Assembly (NCBI GenBank): GCA_002104945.1
Contig: MCFH01000009.1
Location: 326,501 to 390,500, forward strand
Source: Piromyces finnis
Taxonomy: Eukaryota > Neocallimastigomycota > Neocallimastigomycetes > Neocallimastigales > Neocallimastigaceae
Reading direction: 5' to 3'
Length of the DNA stretch: 64,000 nucleotides
In this document: piece by piece, positions 43,731-64,000 of the stretch
How positions within the stretch are numbered: the stretch's first letter is position 1
Layout of the letters: every line of letters starts with the position of its first letter
The notes under the pieces: model-generated
What the model was told of the DNA's origin: nothing
Seen by the model: the letters and a program-made list of their open reading frames with translations, nothing else
Databases searched by the model: none
Program-made: the position numbers and the translations under genes

Positions 43731-46700
43731 TGTTGTTTATATTAGTATATATGAATGAAGAGTATTATATTTGTTTATTTTTTTTTAATTTGTGTTGAAT
43801 ATTTTTTTATTTATTTATTGAATTTTTATGATTGATGATAATATTTTTTAAAAAAAATTTGATTTCTGAATTTTTTTTTTTTTTTTTTTTTTTACTCGTT
43901 AATAATATTTTTTTTTTATTTCAAATAAAAAAAAGGTCTATTATACTTTAAATCATATAAATTTTATCTATGGAATATATAAACAATATATATATGTAAT
44001 ATTATTTAAACAAAAAAAAAATACAAAGATGAGGGGAAATAAAACTATATATATGTAAAAAAAAAAAAAAAAAGATTATAAATTATAAACAATACAATAA
44101 ATATAAAATCCTTTTTAAATATTTAATGTTTTAAATTATAATTTATAAAATAAAAAAGAAATAATATTTTTTTTTATCTTTTTTTTTTTTCAAATTTATA
44201 TTTTTTTTTTTTTTAAATTCCTTCTCTTCTTTTTTTTTATTATTTCGTTTTTCTTAGTAGAAATAAAAAAAAAATAAAATAAAAATAATTTTTTTTTGTA
44301 TTAAAAAAAAGTGAATTTTCTTTTTTTTTTTTTTTATTAAGAAAAAAAAGAACAAAATTTTTAGGTGTGAGATGGTTGAATAAACAAAAATTCACTTTTT
44401 AAATTCTATTAAATCATAATAATTATTAAAAATGTATGAGAACGCTTAATATTTATTATTAAATAATATTATTTCTTACTCTAAATTTTTATTAATATAT
44501 TCTATTTTATATTCTATTATTTCATTAATATATTGATTCTATTGATTCTAATATATTATGAAATGAATGAATCTTTCACAACGTTTATTCTTACTATTGA
44601 TGGAAATATAAATGATATAAATTAAAAATTAATACATTTTTCATACATTAATATAAAATGTAATCTACGTTAAAAAAGGTGAAAGATGAACGAAATCTGT
44701 TGGATAAAACTAAAATGAAAATAAATTAAAAATAAAAAGAAAATGAGCGGTCGGTCGGTCGGTGCAAGCATCAAGGTAAAGGAGTCATATAAAAAGGAAG
44801 AGGAAGGTGGTTAAAAATGAAAAGAGAATTATTGTTAATATATACCCTTGAAATTAGTACACAATTCTTTATCACACAAAAAAAAGTAAATGTATAAAAA
44901 GTATATATATATCTACTTATTTCATCAATATAATAATTATATATATCATTACTAGAGTTACCTATTGGTACCCTTATACTACACTTTATACTTTTATGAT
45001 TAAATAACAGGATAGGACGTCTATAGTGTTTATTTATAATTTCAAATACATAGGTTAACAGAATTTAGAATAGAAGCAAAGAGTTGACTTAAATTGTCAT
45101 TAATAAATGTATATTATTAAAATGTTTTAAAATTAATATATATATATAATAAAATTTAAAAAAAAAAAAAGTATATGGATTAGTAGGAGATGTATACAAG
45201 ACATCCATTTCGAAAAAAAGAAAAGTATGCTTGGCCATGAATTAATGTAAAGGAGAACATAAAAAATGATGCTTGATCCATATTTAACTATCATATGATT
45301 TATATCTACAGAATAGATCATTCATAATAGATTTTTGTGTAATACAATAAAGTACGACATAAAAGATGCTTAACTTGATCCATTCTATTGAAACTACCTC
45401 TTTAAATCTACCCTCCCTTTTTCTTAAGTTCACCTTTTTAAATAATATTGAATAGGTTAGAAATCATTATTTATTTCTATGTACATAATTGGATAAGTAA
45501 TGTAGATAATGTAATAGAAATTAAATGTATGTAATGCTTATTATCGAATCGGTCGGTTAAAAAGGTGCTTTTAACCTATTTTCTTCTTATCTATTATAAA
45601 ATACTTAATGATTATTAAGATAAATGGGAGAAGGGTATAATAATTATCTCTTTATTCATATTATATAACTTTTCTATTATATTATAATATATATATTATA
45701 TATAAATATTTTAAACTTGTTACATACAAACTATTTTCTATTCTATAAAAAAAAATTTTTTTTTCAACTATTTTATAATTGAACCATTGATTCCTTTCAA
45801 TCTATTATAATACATGTTATGAAGATCTATTAGGTATCCATAAACTTTTTATTTTATAATTACTAAAAAAAACATATTAAAAATGGATGTAAAAATAATA
45901 TATAAATTTTATTCATTTATTTTAAAAAGTTAAGCTTTTTTTTGTTATTAATAGGAATCTATTAAATTTTAATTATTAATAAAAAAAAAGTTTATTATTT
46001 ATATGTATTATTATAAATACTAGGGAGAATGAAATATTATTTTAAGGTGAAAATGAATAATGAATAATGAATAATGAATAATGAATAATGAATAATGAAT
46101 AATGAATAATGAATAATGAATAATGAATAATGAATAATGAATAATGAATAATGAATAATGAATAATGAATAATGAATAATGAATAATGAATAATGAATAA
46201 TGAATAATGAATAATGAATAATGAATAATGAATAATGAATAATGAATAATGAATAATGAATAATGAATAATGAATAATGAATAATGAATAATGAATAATG
46301 AATAATGAATAATGAATAATTGTATATTTATTGGGATGATAAATCCTTTATATGTTCTATATCAATGGTTTGTTGATGATGGACATGCTTGTATTATAAG
46401 TAAGAAAAATGATTTTTTTTTTTAAAAAAAATTTATTAATTTTTTACTTTTTTAAATTAATAAAATAAATTTATTATAATATACTACAATATACTGTAAT
46501 ATATATTACAATATATAATTTTATAAATTTAAATTTTTAATTAAAAAAGTGGTTTAACCACACCATGCCATAGATGAAAAAAAAAAAAAAAAAAAAAAAG
46601 AGGGAACAATACCATCAATCACTAAGAAATAAAGGCATGTGAAAATATATTATATATATGTATATTTTATAGGAAATCTCTAAACACTTTTTTTTTTTTT

Positions 46701-46891
46701 TGGTTTAATCGCTTAATGATACTTTAAGTCACTTTTATAATTAAAAACACCTAATTTTTGTTTTAATTTTTTTTTTTTTATTTTTATTATTATTATTGCT
46801 TTTTTTTTTTAATAAAAAAAATCGTCAGATAGTTTAAAAAAAAAAAGAAAAAGAAAAAATCAAAATACTAAAAAAAGGAAAATTCATATTT

Positions 46892-46927
<36 letters not shown>

Positions 46928-47254
46928 TAAGAAAAATAAAAAAAAAAAAGACAAATTAATTAATTGAAATAAAACATAAATTTCTATTATCTATATAACA
47001 TCCCATATAAATTAATTATCTTTTTTTTTTTCAAAAATTTTTTTTTTGTTCAGTATATAGATTGACATAATAGTAGGTATAATAATGTATTTGTTTTGAT
47101 AGTCCTGATACAAAATTAACATCGTCTTAATACTTTGCCAAATTATAATGATTTAATAAATTATTGATTTTTTTTTTTTTTTTGATATTGATATTATTGT
47201 TTTTTTTTATACTTTTTATAATAATTTATTTTTTTGTGATTTAATAAAAGAAAT
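43731..47254. other. Gene-poor region of about 3.5 kb
   Basis: Upstream of ERV46 and downstream of the oleosin-like gene. It holds poly-A/poly-T tracts, a CGGT tandem (44748-44763), a patch of more mixed sequence at 44680-45600 without an open frame, a 7-bp minisatellite (46052-46320) and a long poly-T (46897-46926). I found no coding exon, tRNA or transposon signature. Confidence 0.6.
46052..46320. repeat. Minisatellite, 7-bp unit GAATAAT, about 38 copies
   Basis: Perfect tandem repeat of AATGAAT/GAATAAT for about 269 bases, with no interruption that I can see. It is in non-coding DNA. The 7-base period means no fixed reading frame. Confidence 0.97.
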
Positions 47255-48224
47255 TTATTCGTTCTTCTTTTCTTCTTCTTGCTTTTCTTCAGCATCATTT
47301 TCAGCCTTATCATCAACTAATGGTTGAGTTTCTTCTGGCTTAGATTCAACTGGGGCAGCAGCACCCTTACGCTTTTCAATTAAACTCTTAACAGTGGTAA
47401 CAGACTTGGTGTAACCAGTCTTACTGTATTCAACAGTCTTACCGTAGTAGGTCTTACATAATTCAACGTATTCCTTAGCAGATTCAGTTAAAGTAGAAAT
47501 AACCTTGTCAACAGTAATCTTTTCAGAACCTCTAGCCTTGTTCTTAGAATCAGTTAACTTCATAACAGTCTTGACAACAATAGTAATAATGGTGACAGTA
47601 AGGAAGACCTTTAATAAGAAGAAGGAAGCAGCAATTAAGAAAGTAATGATAGCGATAGCTAATAAATTATAAAATAAAAAATAATAAAATAATTATTAAT
47701 TTGTTCTTATTTGACTATTTTTTTTCACTTTTAAAAAAAAAAGAGAATTAATCTTATTTTTTAATTCCTTGTCAATTCATAATACTAAAATTACTTTATA
47801 TATAATAATAAAAATTATATATATTATTTTTAAGATAGTTACTTAAAACAACTAAGAACCATGGAACAAGAATTGGTGATAAAACAAGGAAGATAACTAA
47901 ACAAATAAATAATGGAATAGCGAAAACAGCAGCTAAGATACCAAAAACTGGAGCAGATAAAACAAAAGCACTGAATTTTTGAATTAAGTTTTGAAGGTAT
48001 TGAAGACCAATCTTTAAGTAGTCAACAGTCTTTCCAGTAACAGACTTTACCTTTTCTTCATTAACCTTACCATTGAAACTTAAATTCATACCGTTAATCT
48101 TTCCATTTAAAGCATCTAATTTAACAGATGCAACATCATTAAAGGATTTAACCTTTTCGTTAACAATATCGTTAACCTTGGTAAGATTTAACTTTTCACT
48201 AACAGTTCTGTTTAAGTTTTCCAT
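47255..48224 (-). CDS. Oleosin-like hairpin membrane protein, probable lipid-droplet coat
   Basis: Two exons (48224-47843 and 47658-47255) give 261 residues. An amphipathic, Lys/Asn-rich N-terminus of about 85 residues precedes a long uncharged stretch of about 65 residues broken in its middle by prolines: FAIPLFICLVIFLVLSPILV followed by PWFLVVL, then AIIITFLIAASFFLL-like sequence after the splice. The SP-x3-P element (SPILVP) matches the second half of the plant oleosin proline knot (P-x5-SP-x3-P); the first proline is further away here. A second amphipathic region and a Glu/Lys-rich tail (EEKQEEEKKNE) follow. This layout suits a monotopic hairpin on lipid droplets. The codon use is strongly biased (AAG, GTC, ACC), like alpha-NAC, so the protein should be abundant. 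The homology call is by architecture only. Confidence 0.68.
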
Positions 48225-48724
48225 TGTGTTTATTATTAATATTTAATTTAATATAAATACTTCTTTTATTTTAAGTTTTTTTTTTTAAAAAAAAAGCTTT
48301 ATTTCTGGTTTGTTTTTTTTTTGTTGGTTTGTTTTTGTTTTAGTTTTTTATTTTATATAAATATATATAAAATTAATTATATTTTTTTAAAGTAAGAAAA
48401 TAAAAATGATAAATAAAAAAAAAAAAAAATTATTTATTTTGAATTTATATATAAATTTTTTTAGTATTAATAGTATCATTACATTTGAATTAAATATAAA
48501 ATTTCAATTTCAATTCAATTATATGACTATTCAAATATATTGTATTATACGCAATAATATATATAAATTAATTAATTTATTCATAAAAAATTTTTTCCAC
48601 AAATAAAATTTTATAATTAATTATAATTAATAATAAATTGAAAGTCAATTTATTTTTTTAATAATACTAAAAAAAAACCTAGATGGATGAATGACGATCA
48701 TTCAGAGTGGTATTTTTATAATAA

Positions 48725-48748
48725 TACTACATTGATATCAATGTAGTA
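48725..48748. repeat. Perfect 24-bp palindrome
   Basis: TACTACATTGAT followed by its exact reverse complement ATCAATGTAGTA with no spacer. It could be a binding site for a dimeric regulator or a cruciform-forming sequence; there is no sign of target-site duplications of a transposable element. Confidence 0.9.
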
Positions 48749-49310
48749 GTATAAATGTTATAAATGCATCTATTCTTGTAGTATTTATAATTCTTGCATT
48801 ATTACTATTCATTGAATGATTGTATTATTTATTCGTTATTGTATTTATAATAATTTTTGTAATGGCTTAATTGTATTTATTATGGTTTGTATCTATATTT
48901 TGTAATGGATTGTTTTAAGCATTAAGGATAGCCAATAAAAATTTGACTTTTGGTATTATTTATTAATAAAAAAAAAAGGCTATGAACCAAGTGAAATAGA
49001 ATGATGGCTAAAAAATATAAAAAAGAAAAAAAGAATCATTAAAATATTCTCTTTTTTTTTCAATCCTTTTTCATTAGTACTAAAGAATAGATCAATATTA
49101 TGTATCCTAAAGAAAAAATAGGAATGTAAAAAGTGGGAAAAAAAAAAAAAAAACAGTGGTATAATTGTATAGTATTCTATCAAATCCTAAATTTATTTCC
49201 TAATTCATATAAATTAATTATTTATAAAAACATTAGAATATAAGTAATCTTGCCAATGAAACTTTTAATCAAAATTTATAAAAATTATTACAACTATCAT
49301 TATTGTTGTG

Positions 49311-49347
49311 CTTGTGTTGTTGTTGTTGTTGTGTTGTTGTTGTTATA

Positions 49348-49406
<59 letters not shown>
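49311..49406. repeat. TTG and ATT microsatellite pair
   Basis: TGTTGTTG units pass directly into about 20 ATT units. Non-coding. Confidence 0.85.
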
Positions 49407-49407
<1 letters not shown>

Positions 49408-50483
49408 AGTTTATTAGAGATAAGAATTTTTTCTTTAATTACTCTGTTTTTTTTCTACATATAATTTAATAATAATATTTTTTTTTATTTAACCACTAGA
49501 TAAAATAATAATTAATATTTTTTTTAAGAATTATTATCTTAGTATTTTTATTCATAATAAAAGAGGTTTTATAACAAAGTCAGCTTTTTATTATTATTTT
49601 TTTTTTGTCATTAATTATTTTTAATATTCAAATAAGGAATGTAAACTATTTTATATTGCATTTATACTTTTTTTTATATATAAATTATATACGCTTTTCA
49701 TTAGTCTAGTTTTATTTTATAATTCTTTTTTTATCATCTTGTTTTTGAATTGATAATAATAAGAAAAAAACTATTTTATAAGAAATCACTATCCTTATCC
49801 AGCAGTTTAACTTTTTTTTTTTAACCTTAAAGGTATTTTTCCACCTTCCTTTTTGAGAAAGAATTATGATTATATAAAAGAAAAAAGATCCATTATTTTA
49901 ACGTATAGGTTAGATTTTTCATTTCATAGTAATATTATTTTTTTTTTTCATATCCTTTACACTAATTTTTATTTTTTACAAGATATTAAAAATCGTTATG
50001 TCTAATTACAACAAAATAATAAAAGAATACACCAACGCATACCACACACATACACACATATACCACACTACAATTCCTATTCATCCACAACTATTATGAC
50101 CTTGAAAAGTAGTTTCTTTTTTTCTTTTTTGCTTTAAATTTTTTTTATCATATGAAGAATTAAAAAAAAAATATTTTACTAGATATAGAAAATTAATATA
50201 TTACAATAGATTAACCATTTTAAATTTAATCTATTTAATATACTGAATGTATTACACAAAATTACAAAATTGTTTTTTTAATTAATAATGTTACAAAAAC
50301 AAATTAATCCTAATCAGGTAAAATGTATACATTAATGTGATTAAATTAAAATGTAATATATAAAAAAAATTGATCATCCATCCTAAACTATAAAGTAATG
50401 GCATCATTCTAATAAATGCAACAATAGTGTAATAACAGTAGAGGTACTACTACTACTAAGAGTAATAATAAACATAATAATAA

Positions 50484-50862
<379 letters not shown>

Positions 50863-51645
50863 GCTTTATAAAGATTATAACTATTGTTATTGCTATTATT
50901 ATTGTCATTATAGGTTGTATTAATCTACTCATCATTATTTATGTTGATTATCTATTATTCTATTATCTTTTATCAATGATTATATATTGTGAAATACTAA
51001 TATTTCCTTTTTTTATTAATTTTAATCTATGATGATTTTTTTTTTTACACTTTTTGATATGTACATTTTTAAAATTTTCGATATCTCTCTATGGAAATAG
51101 TATTACATTATAATCAAATTATTATTGATATTTATTTATTGTTATCATATATATTATAAATATTATAGTTTTAATTCTTTATTTGGTTAATCAATTTAAC
51201 TTGTTATTCTTATCCTACCTGTTTTATTGTTTCTTAATTCATTATTTCAAATGAATATCACATCATTAATTATTAATAGTCATAATGCTTTAATTACCTA
51301 TATTATAATTAATTTATTTAGTTTTCATCATTCATTTGAATAAAGTCACTTTTTTTTTTTAAATTAATTTTTTATTATTAAATATAGGTCATGAACTAAT
51401 AAAAATTTTAAAAATAATTATTTTTTAAATTTGATCTTTTTTTTTAATAATAATAAAATTTAAAATTTAATATTAAAATTTTAAAAATTAAATAAATTAA
51501 TTATTTATTTTCAAAAATAAAACTTTTTTTTTTTGACTTTGTTTTCCTTTCCTTTTCTTTTTTTTTTTTTAAAAAAAAAACAACAGCCTTTCTACATATA
51601 AAATATACAAAATATTGTTTATTTAATACTAAAATCACATATAAA

Positions 51646-54266
51646 ATGGAAACTTCAAATATTATTGTACAAAAATTTAGTGGCGTAACCGTTGGTTCTG
51701 CCAAAAGAATGAGAAAAGTTTTACAATTAATAAAGTATTAAATTAATATATTTATATATTTTCAAATTCATAAATATATTCATTGAAATTAAAAAAAAAA
51801 AGAAATTTAAATATAATAAATTTATTAACTCTTTAACACTTTTATTTATTCTTTATTATATATATATTGTCATTTCATTAAATATTATTTACAAAAATTT
51901 TTAAAAATGAAAATTATAATTGTACTCATTCAATTCAAATTAGAAATTCAAGTCAACAAAATAATGTCATTGTTGTCATGTCAGCTATAAGTCCAAAAAA
52001 GAAGATTCATGGAACTACCAGCAAGTAAATATAATACAATAATTTTTTTTTTCATATTTTGAATAATATCTTCAACTTACCCTTTTTTTTTTCAACCTCA
52101 TTTTAATTGTAAAATTCAATAATACCATTCATATATAAACATTTATCTTTAAAGATTAATTCAAGCTACTAGAGACTTATTAGTTAAAAAAGCAACTCAT
52201 TCATTCGAAATTTTAAATGAAATTGAAGAGAATCATATCAATATTTTAAATAAATTAATTACTGAAAATGAAGAATTAAGATTAAAAACAGAAAAGGAAA
52301 TAAGGGCTGAATGTGATGCTTTAAGAAAATTTTTAAAAGCTTTAGAAGTAATTTTATAGTCCAACACTTACACATATCTATAACAAAAAAAAAAAAGTTA
52401 TAAATTACTAAAAAAAATTTATTATTATTATTATTATTTTAAATTATATATCTATGCTATGGGTTATATATAATATATTTATATATTTATGATATAATGA
52501 ATATAATATAATGTAGATTATAAAAGAAATTACCCCAAAATCTAATGATACTATTCTTAGTACTGGTGAAAAATTAGCTGGTATTATTTTCACAGCATTC
52601 ATGAAAAATGAAGTAAATATTTTATGGTTTTTCTTTTTCTTATTTTTTTTTTAATGGTTATCTTTAATAGTTTATTCCATTAATAATTCATACTATGAAA
52701 TATAAAATCAAAATTTATAATACAGTTTTTAAAAATATTTTCTATAAATAATATATAATAGGGACTTGATACTGAATTAATTGATTTTGAAAAACTTGTT
52801 ACTGATGTCAGCGACGATTCTCTTATTGATTCAAACTTTTATATAAAAACTCTTGTTCCAAAAATTACAGAAACATTATCTAATTGCAAGGCAAAAATTC
52901 CATTAATTACTGGTAATTTTTTAAAAGAAAAGAAAACCAAATAAAAAAAAATAATAAATAAGATTAAAATATTTTCATTAGCATTTAAATTACTAATAAA
53001 AAAAAAAAAAAAAAAAAGAAAAAGAAAATTATATTAATTATTATTAAAATTTAATATTGACTAATTAACAATATTTATATTATTATGATTGATATTAATA
53101 GGTTTCATTGGTTCATTCCCATCAGGTATTATTGAAACTATTGGTAGAGGTTATTCAGACTTTACTGCTTCTCTTGTTGCTTTAGCTGTTAATGCTAAGG
53201 AAGTTGAAATATACAAACAAATTTCAGGTATTTATTCAGCTGATCCATTAATTGTCCCAGAAGCTTACGTTTTACCATACATTACACCAGAAGAAGCTTC
53301 TGAATTAGTATTTTACGGTTTAAAAACTATTAATCCATTATGTATGGATATTGCTCGTAATCAAAAAATTAGAATTAAGAGTATTGATAATCCAGAACAT
53401 CCTGGTACTTTAATTGGTCCATATAGTGAAGAATATAAAGACATGAAATCAACTGTTGTATTAATTAAAAAAGATGTCCTTATTTATAATATTCATTGTA
53501 GAAAGGGTTCTGTTGCTCATGGTACAATGAAAAAGGTTTTCGAAACATTTAATAAATTTGGTATTCAACTTGACTTGGTGGCCACAAGTCAAATGAATTT
53601 ATCCATTGCGTTAAGTAGTGATTACGATAAATTAGACTATGTTACTGCTGAATTAAAGCATATAGGAAAGGTAAATACATAATAATAATAATAACAATAA
53701 TAATAATAATAATAATAATAAGAATAAGAATAAGAATAAGAATAAGAATAAGAATAAGAATAAGAATAAGAATAAGAATAAGAATAAGAATAAGAATAAG
53801 AATAAGAATAAGAATAAGAATAAGAATAAGAATAAGAATAAGAATAAGAATAAGAATAAGAATAAGAATAAGAATAAGAATAAGAATAAGAATAAGAATA
53901 AGAATAAGAATAAGAAGAATAATATTAAAATGCTTATCTTAGATAAAAATTCCATCTAAACTATAATGTTTTTTTTTTCTATACCTTTTTAATTAATTTA
54001 AAATTAATATAATAAAAAATAAAAAGGTTTCCATTCGTCCACATATGGCTATTTTATCTGTTGTCGGAAGAAGATTAAAGAATCAAGTTGGTTTTGCTGG
54101 AAAACTTTTTACCTCTTTAGCCGAAAATAATATTAATATTCATATGATTTCTCAAGGAAGAAGTGAAATTAATATTTCATGTGTTATTAATCAAGAAGCA
54201 AAGGCTACAGCATTAAAGAGTGCTTATGATTTAATATATGATGGAAAGATTAAAATTAATAATTAA
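51646..54266 (+). CDS. HOM3: Aspartate kinase, fungal HOM3 type, with altered active-site motifs
   Basis: Aspartokinase phosphorylates aspartate, the first step to threonine and methionine, and is feedback-inhibited by threonine through ACT domains. About eight exons join: METSNIIVQKFSGVTVGSAK, VIVVMSAISPKKKIHGTTSK (typical of fungal enzymes), ILSTGEKLAGIIFTAFM, FIGSFPSGIIETIGRGYSDF followed by TASLVALAVNAKEVEIYKQI and SGIYSADPLIVPEA. ACT domain 1 starts at KSTVVLIKKDVLIYNIH and domain 2 at MAILSVVGRRLKNQVGFAGK; the protein ends at KIKINN. Two normally strict motifs differ: KFGGTSV reads KFSGVTV, and the nucleotide-site VDG before the ADP motif reads ISG. GRGxSDxTA is intact. An AATAAG repeat fills the intron before ACT domain 2. 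Confidence 0.92.
53720..53915. repeat. (AATAAG)n hexanucleotide array, about 32 units, intronic
   Basis: Perfect AGAATA/AATAAG tandem preceded by a short AAT run. It lies within the aspartokinase intron between the exons ending ELKHIGK and beginning VSIRPHMAI. Its complement would read as Phe-Leu repeats, which is not a gene. Confidence 0.93.
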
Positions 54267-54709
54267 ATTTAAAAAAAAAAAAAGAAACATGAAAATTTCA
54301 TTTCTTAAATTAAAATATCATTAGAAGAAATATTATAGTTTTATAAATTATTTATTCAATATAATATAAAAAAAAAATAATTATATTCAATATTTGCAAA
54401 TTATTTAGATGAAACTTGAATTCAAGTAAAAGAAAAAAGTTTGTATTTTATAAAGAAAAATTTGAAATATCTATAAAATATCATTGTATATATTTATTTA
54501 AAAGTAATAATAAAAAATATTAAAGATATTTTCATTTATAATTTCAAAATTTATTTTATTTTATTATCTTGTATCCAAAATATTTAATAATTTAAATTAA
54601 TTTATAAAATGTGTTTAATTTAAATGAAAAAAAAAAAAAAATTACATTAAAATATAATTTTTAAACTTCGGAGTTATGCAAAATTAAAATAAATAATAAC
54701 AAGTTTACA

Positions 54710-54753
<44 letters not shown>

Positions 54754-54836
54754 ATAATATATAAAAAATATTATTTTATATTTATATTATTTATTTTTTT
54801 TATATACAAAATTATTAAAATTAAGAAAAAAATGAA
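54267..54836. other. Spacer and promoter of CEP78-like gene, about 0.57 kb
   Basis: A/T-only with a 36-base poly-T tract at 54713-54750. A three-codon upstream frame (ATG AAA TGA at 54832-54840) overlaps the start codon chosen for the next gene. No gene seen. Confidence 0.55.
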
Positions 54837-60751
<5,915 letters not shown>

Positions 60752-61604
60752 AAAAAAGTCATTAGAAATAATATTAATATTTATTAGTAGAATAGAATAG
60801 ACAATACCCTCTATATATAAAAAAAAAAAATTAGTAAACTATGAAGTATTTTTAAAAAAAAAAAAAATAATAATTTTTATTTTTTATATATAATTAAATT
60901 AGAGTTTATATATATATATTTTTTTTAATACTATTATATCCAATTTTTTAATAATAAAAAATTTTATAAATAAAGCCTTCTTTCCCTTTACTTTAAAAAA
61001 TAATATGAAAAATAATTACGATGAATAGATAAATATACTTTTTTTTTCTAAAAGAACTAGTTAACTAGTTCTATAATGGATATAATATGATAATAAAAAT
61101 TGGCGTTGAGCAAATATTAAAATTTTTTAAAAACAAAATAATAATCATTAAAGTTTGAATTTATATTAAATCAAATTCTATATATTTCTATAGATCTATA
61201 CAAAAATAATTTAAATTAATATGTGAATTATATATATTGTAATATAAAATCTCAAAAAAAAAAATCATTCAATAAAATACAGACTAAATAAAATAAAAAA
61301 AAAATTTTTATATATTCAAGAAAGACTTTTTTCTTTATATATTAAATATTAAATAATAAATAAAAAAAACATTGATTTATTTAAAATTTTAGTTCATTTT
61401 ATATTAGAAAATAATGAAGCTTTATTTAATAATATAATAAAAAGAATATTTTTTTTTGTAGTAATATTCCTTTTTATTTATACAAAAAATATATATTTCT
61501 AAAAAAAAGAAAAGGAAAATTATAGAAAACACTTATAACCTAAAATAATACAATATCAAATAATAATAATAATAATAATAAAGCTAAATCATTAATATAC
61601 AATC
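60752..61604. other. Spacer, about 0.85 kb
   Basis: A/T-only sequence between CEP78-like and the aminotransferase, with poly-A runs and a short inverted repeat AACTAGTTAACTAGTT at about 61054-61069. No gene seen. Confidence 0.55.

Positions 61605-64000
<2,396 letters not shown>

Noticed and set aside
46052-46320. Minisatellite considered as a CRISPR-like array
   Set aside because: Seven-base units with no spacers, in nuclear eukaryotic DNA.
48406-48606. Plus-strand 66-residue frame near the oleosin-like gene
   Set aside because: Same compositional argument; no neighbouring exons continue it.
53653-53955. Minus-strand Phe-Leu repeat open frame
   Set aside because: Complement of the AATAAG array in an aspartokinase intron.

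Overview
This is eukaryotic nuclear DNA of extreme A+T richness: intergenic and intron sequence is almost pure A/T and only exons carry visible G/C. It is gene-dense, with many short introns (GTAAGT/GTAAAT-type donors, TTTAG/AATAG-type acceptors), homopolymer and AAT/ATT microsatellites, and asparagine-rich proteins. The gene content points to a zoosporic (flagellated) fungus, most likely an anaerobic gut fungus (Neocallimastigomycota). It combines fungal-type metabolism (a HOM3-like monofunctional aspartokinase and an ARO8/aminoadipate-type aminotransferase) with genes linked to cilia or centrioles (CEP78, a FAM92/CIBAR-like BAR protein, an EMAP-like protein, a MORN protein). A dictyostelid has similar base composition but no cilia, so it fits less well. 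The assignment is inference; no marker RNA gene is present.

Layout. 1-1.3 kb: 3' end of MCM10 (+). 3.2-7.5 kb: C2-HELP-WD40 EMAP-like protein (+). 8.0-8.9 kb: MORN-repeat protein (-). 9.6-10.5 kb: secreted/membrane Cys-rich protein (+). 11.0-15.3 kb: TONSL-like TPR/ubiquitin-like protein (-). 16.4-22.5 kb: 1,911-residue coiled-coil protein with a 14-residue tandem array (+). 23.2-28.4 kb: kinesin-5 (+). 29.1-29.9 kb: alpha-NAC (+). 30.0-31.7 kb: BAR-like FAM92/CIBAR candidate (-). 32.2-34.2 kb: FANCL (-), divergent from ERB1/BOP1 (+, 34.6-38.9 kb). 39.7-41.0 kb: cytidine deaminase (+). 41.5-43.7 kb: ERV46/ERGIC3 (-). 43.7-47.3 kb: gene-poor DNA with a 7-bp minisatellite. 47.3-48.2 kb: oleosin-like hairpin protein (-). 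48.2-51.6 kb: gene-poor DNA with a large AAT array. 51.6-54.3 kb: aspartokinase (+). 54.8-60.8 kb: CEP78-like LRR protein with a frameshift inside a poly-Asn microsatellite (+). 61.6-64 kb: aminotransferase, cut by the window end (+).

Themes. Three genes act in replication or replication-fork repair (MCM10, TONSL-like, FANCL), and several act on microtubules or cilia. They are not arranged as an operon or a recognisable cluster, so I treat their proximity as chance. I did not find a mobile element, tRNA, rRNA, CRISPR array or a clearly new multi-gene system. The most notable items are the stripped-down TONSL-like protein, FANCL in a probable fungus, the oleosin-like protein, the aspartokinase with altered nucleotide-site motifs, the C2-EMAP fusion, and the CEP78 frameshift. 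All gene models were spliced by eye; small exons and exact junctions may be off in places.
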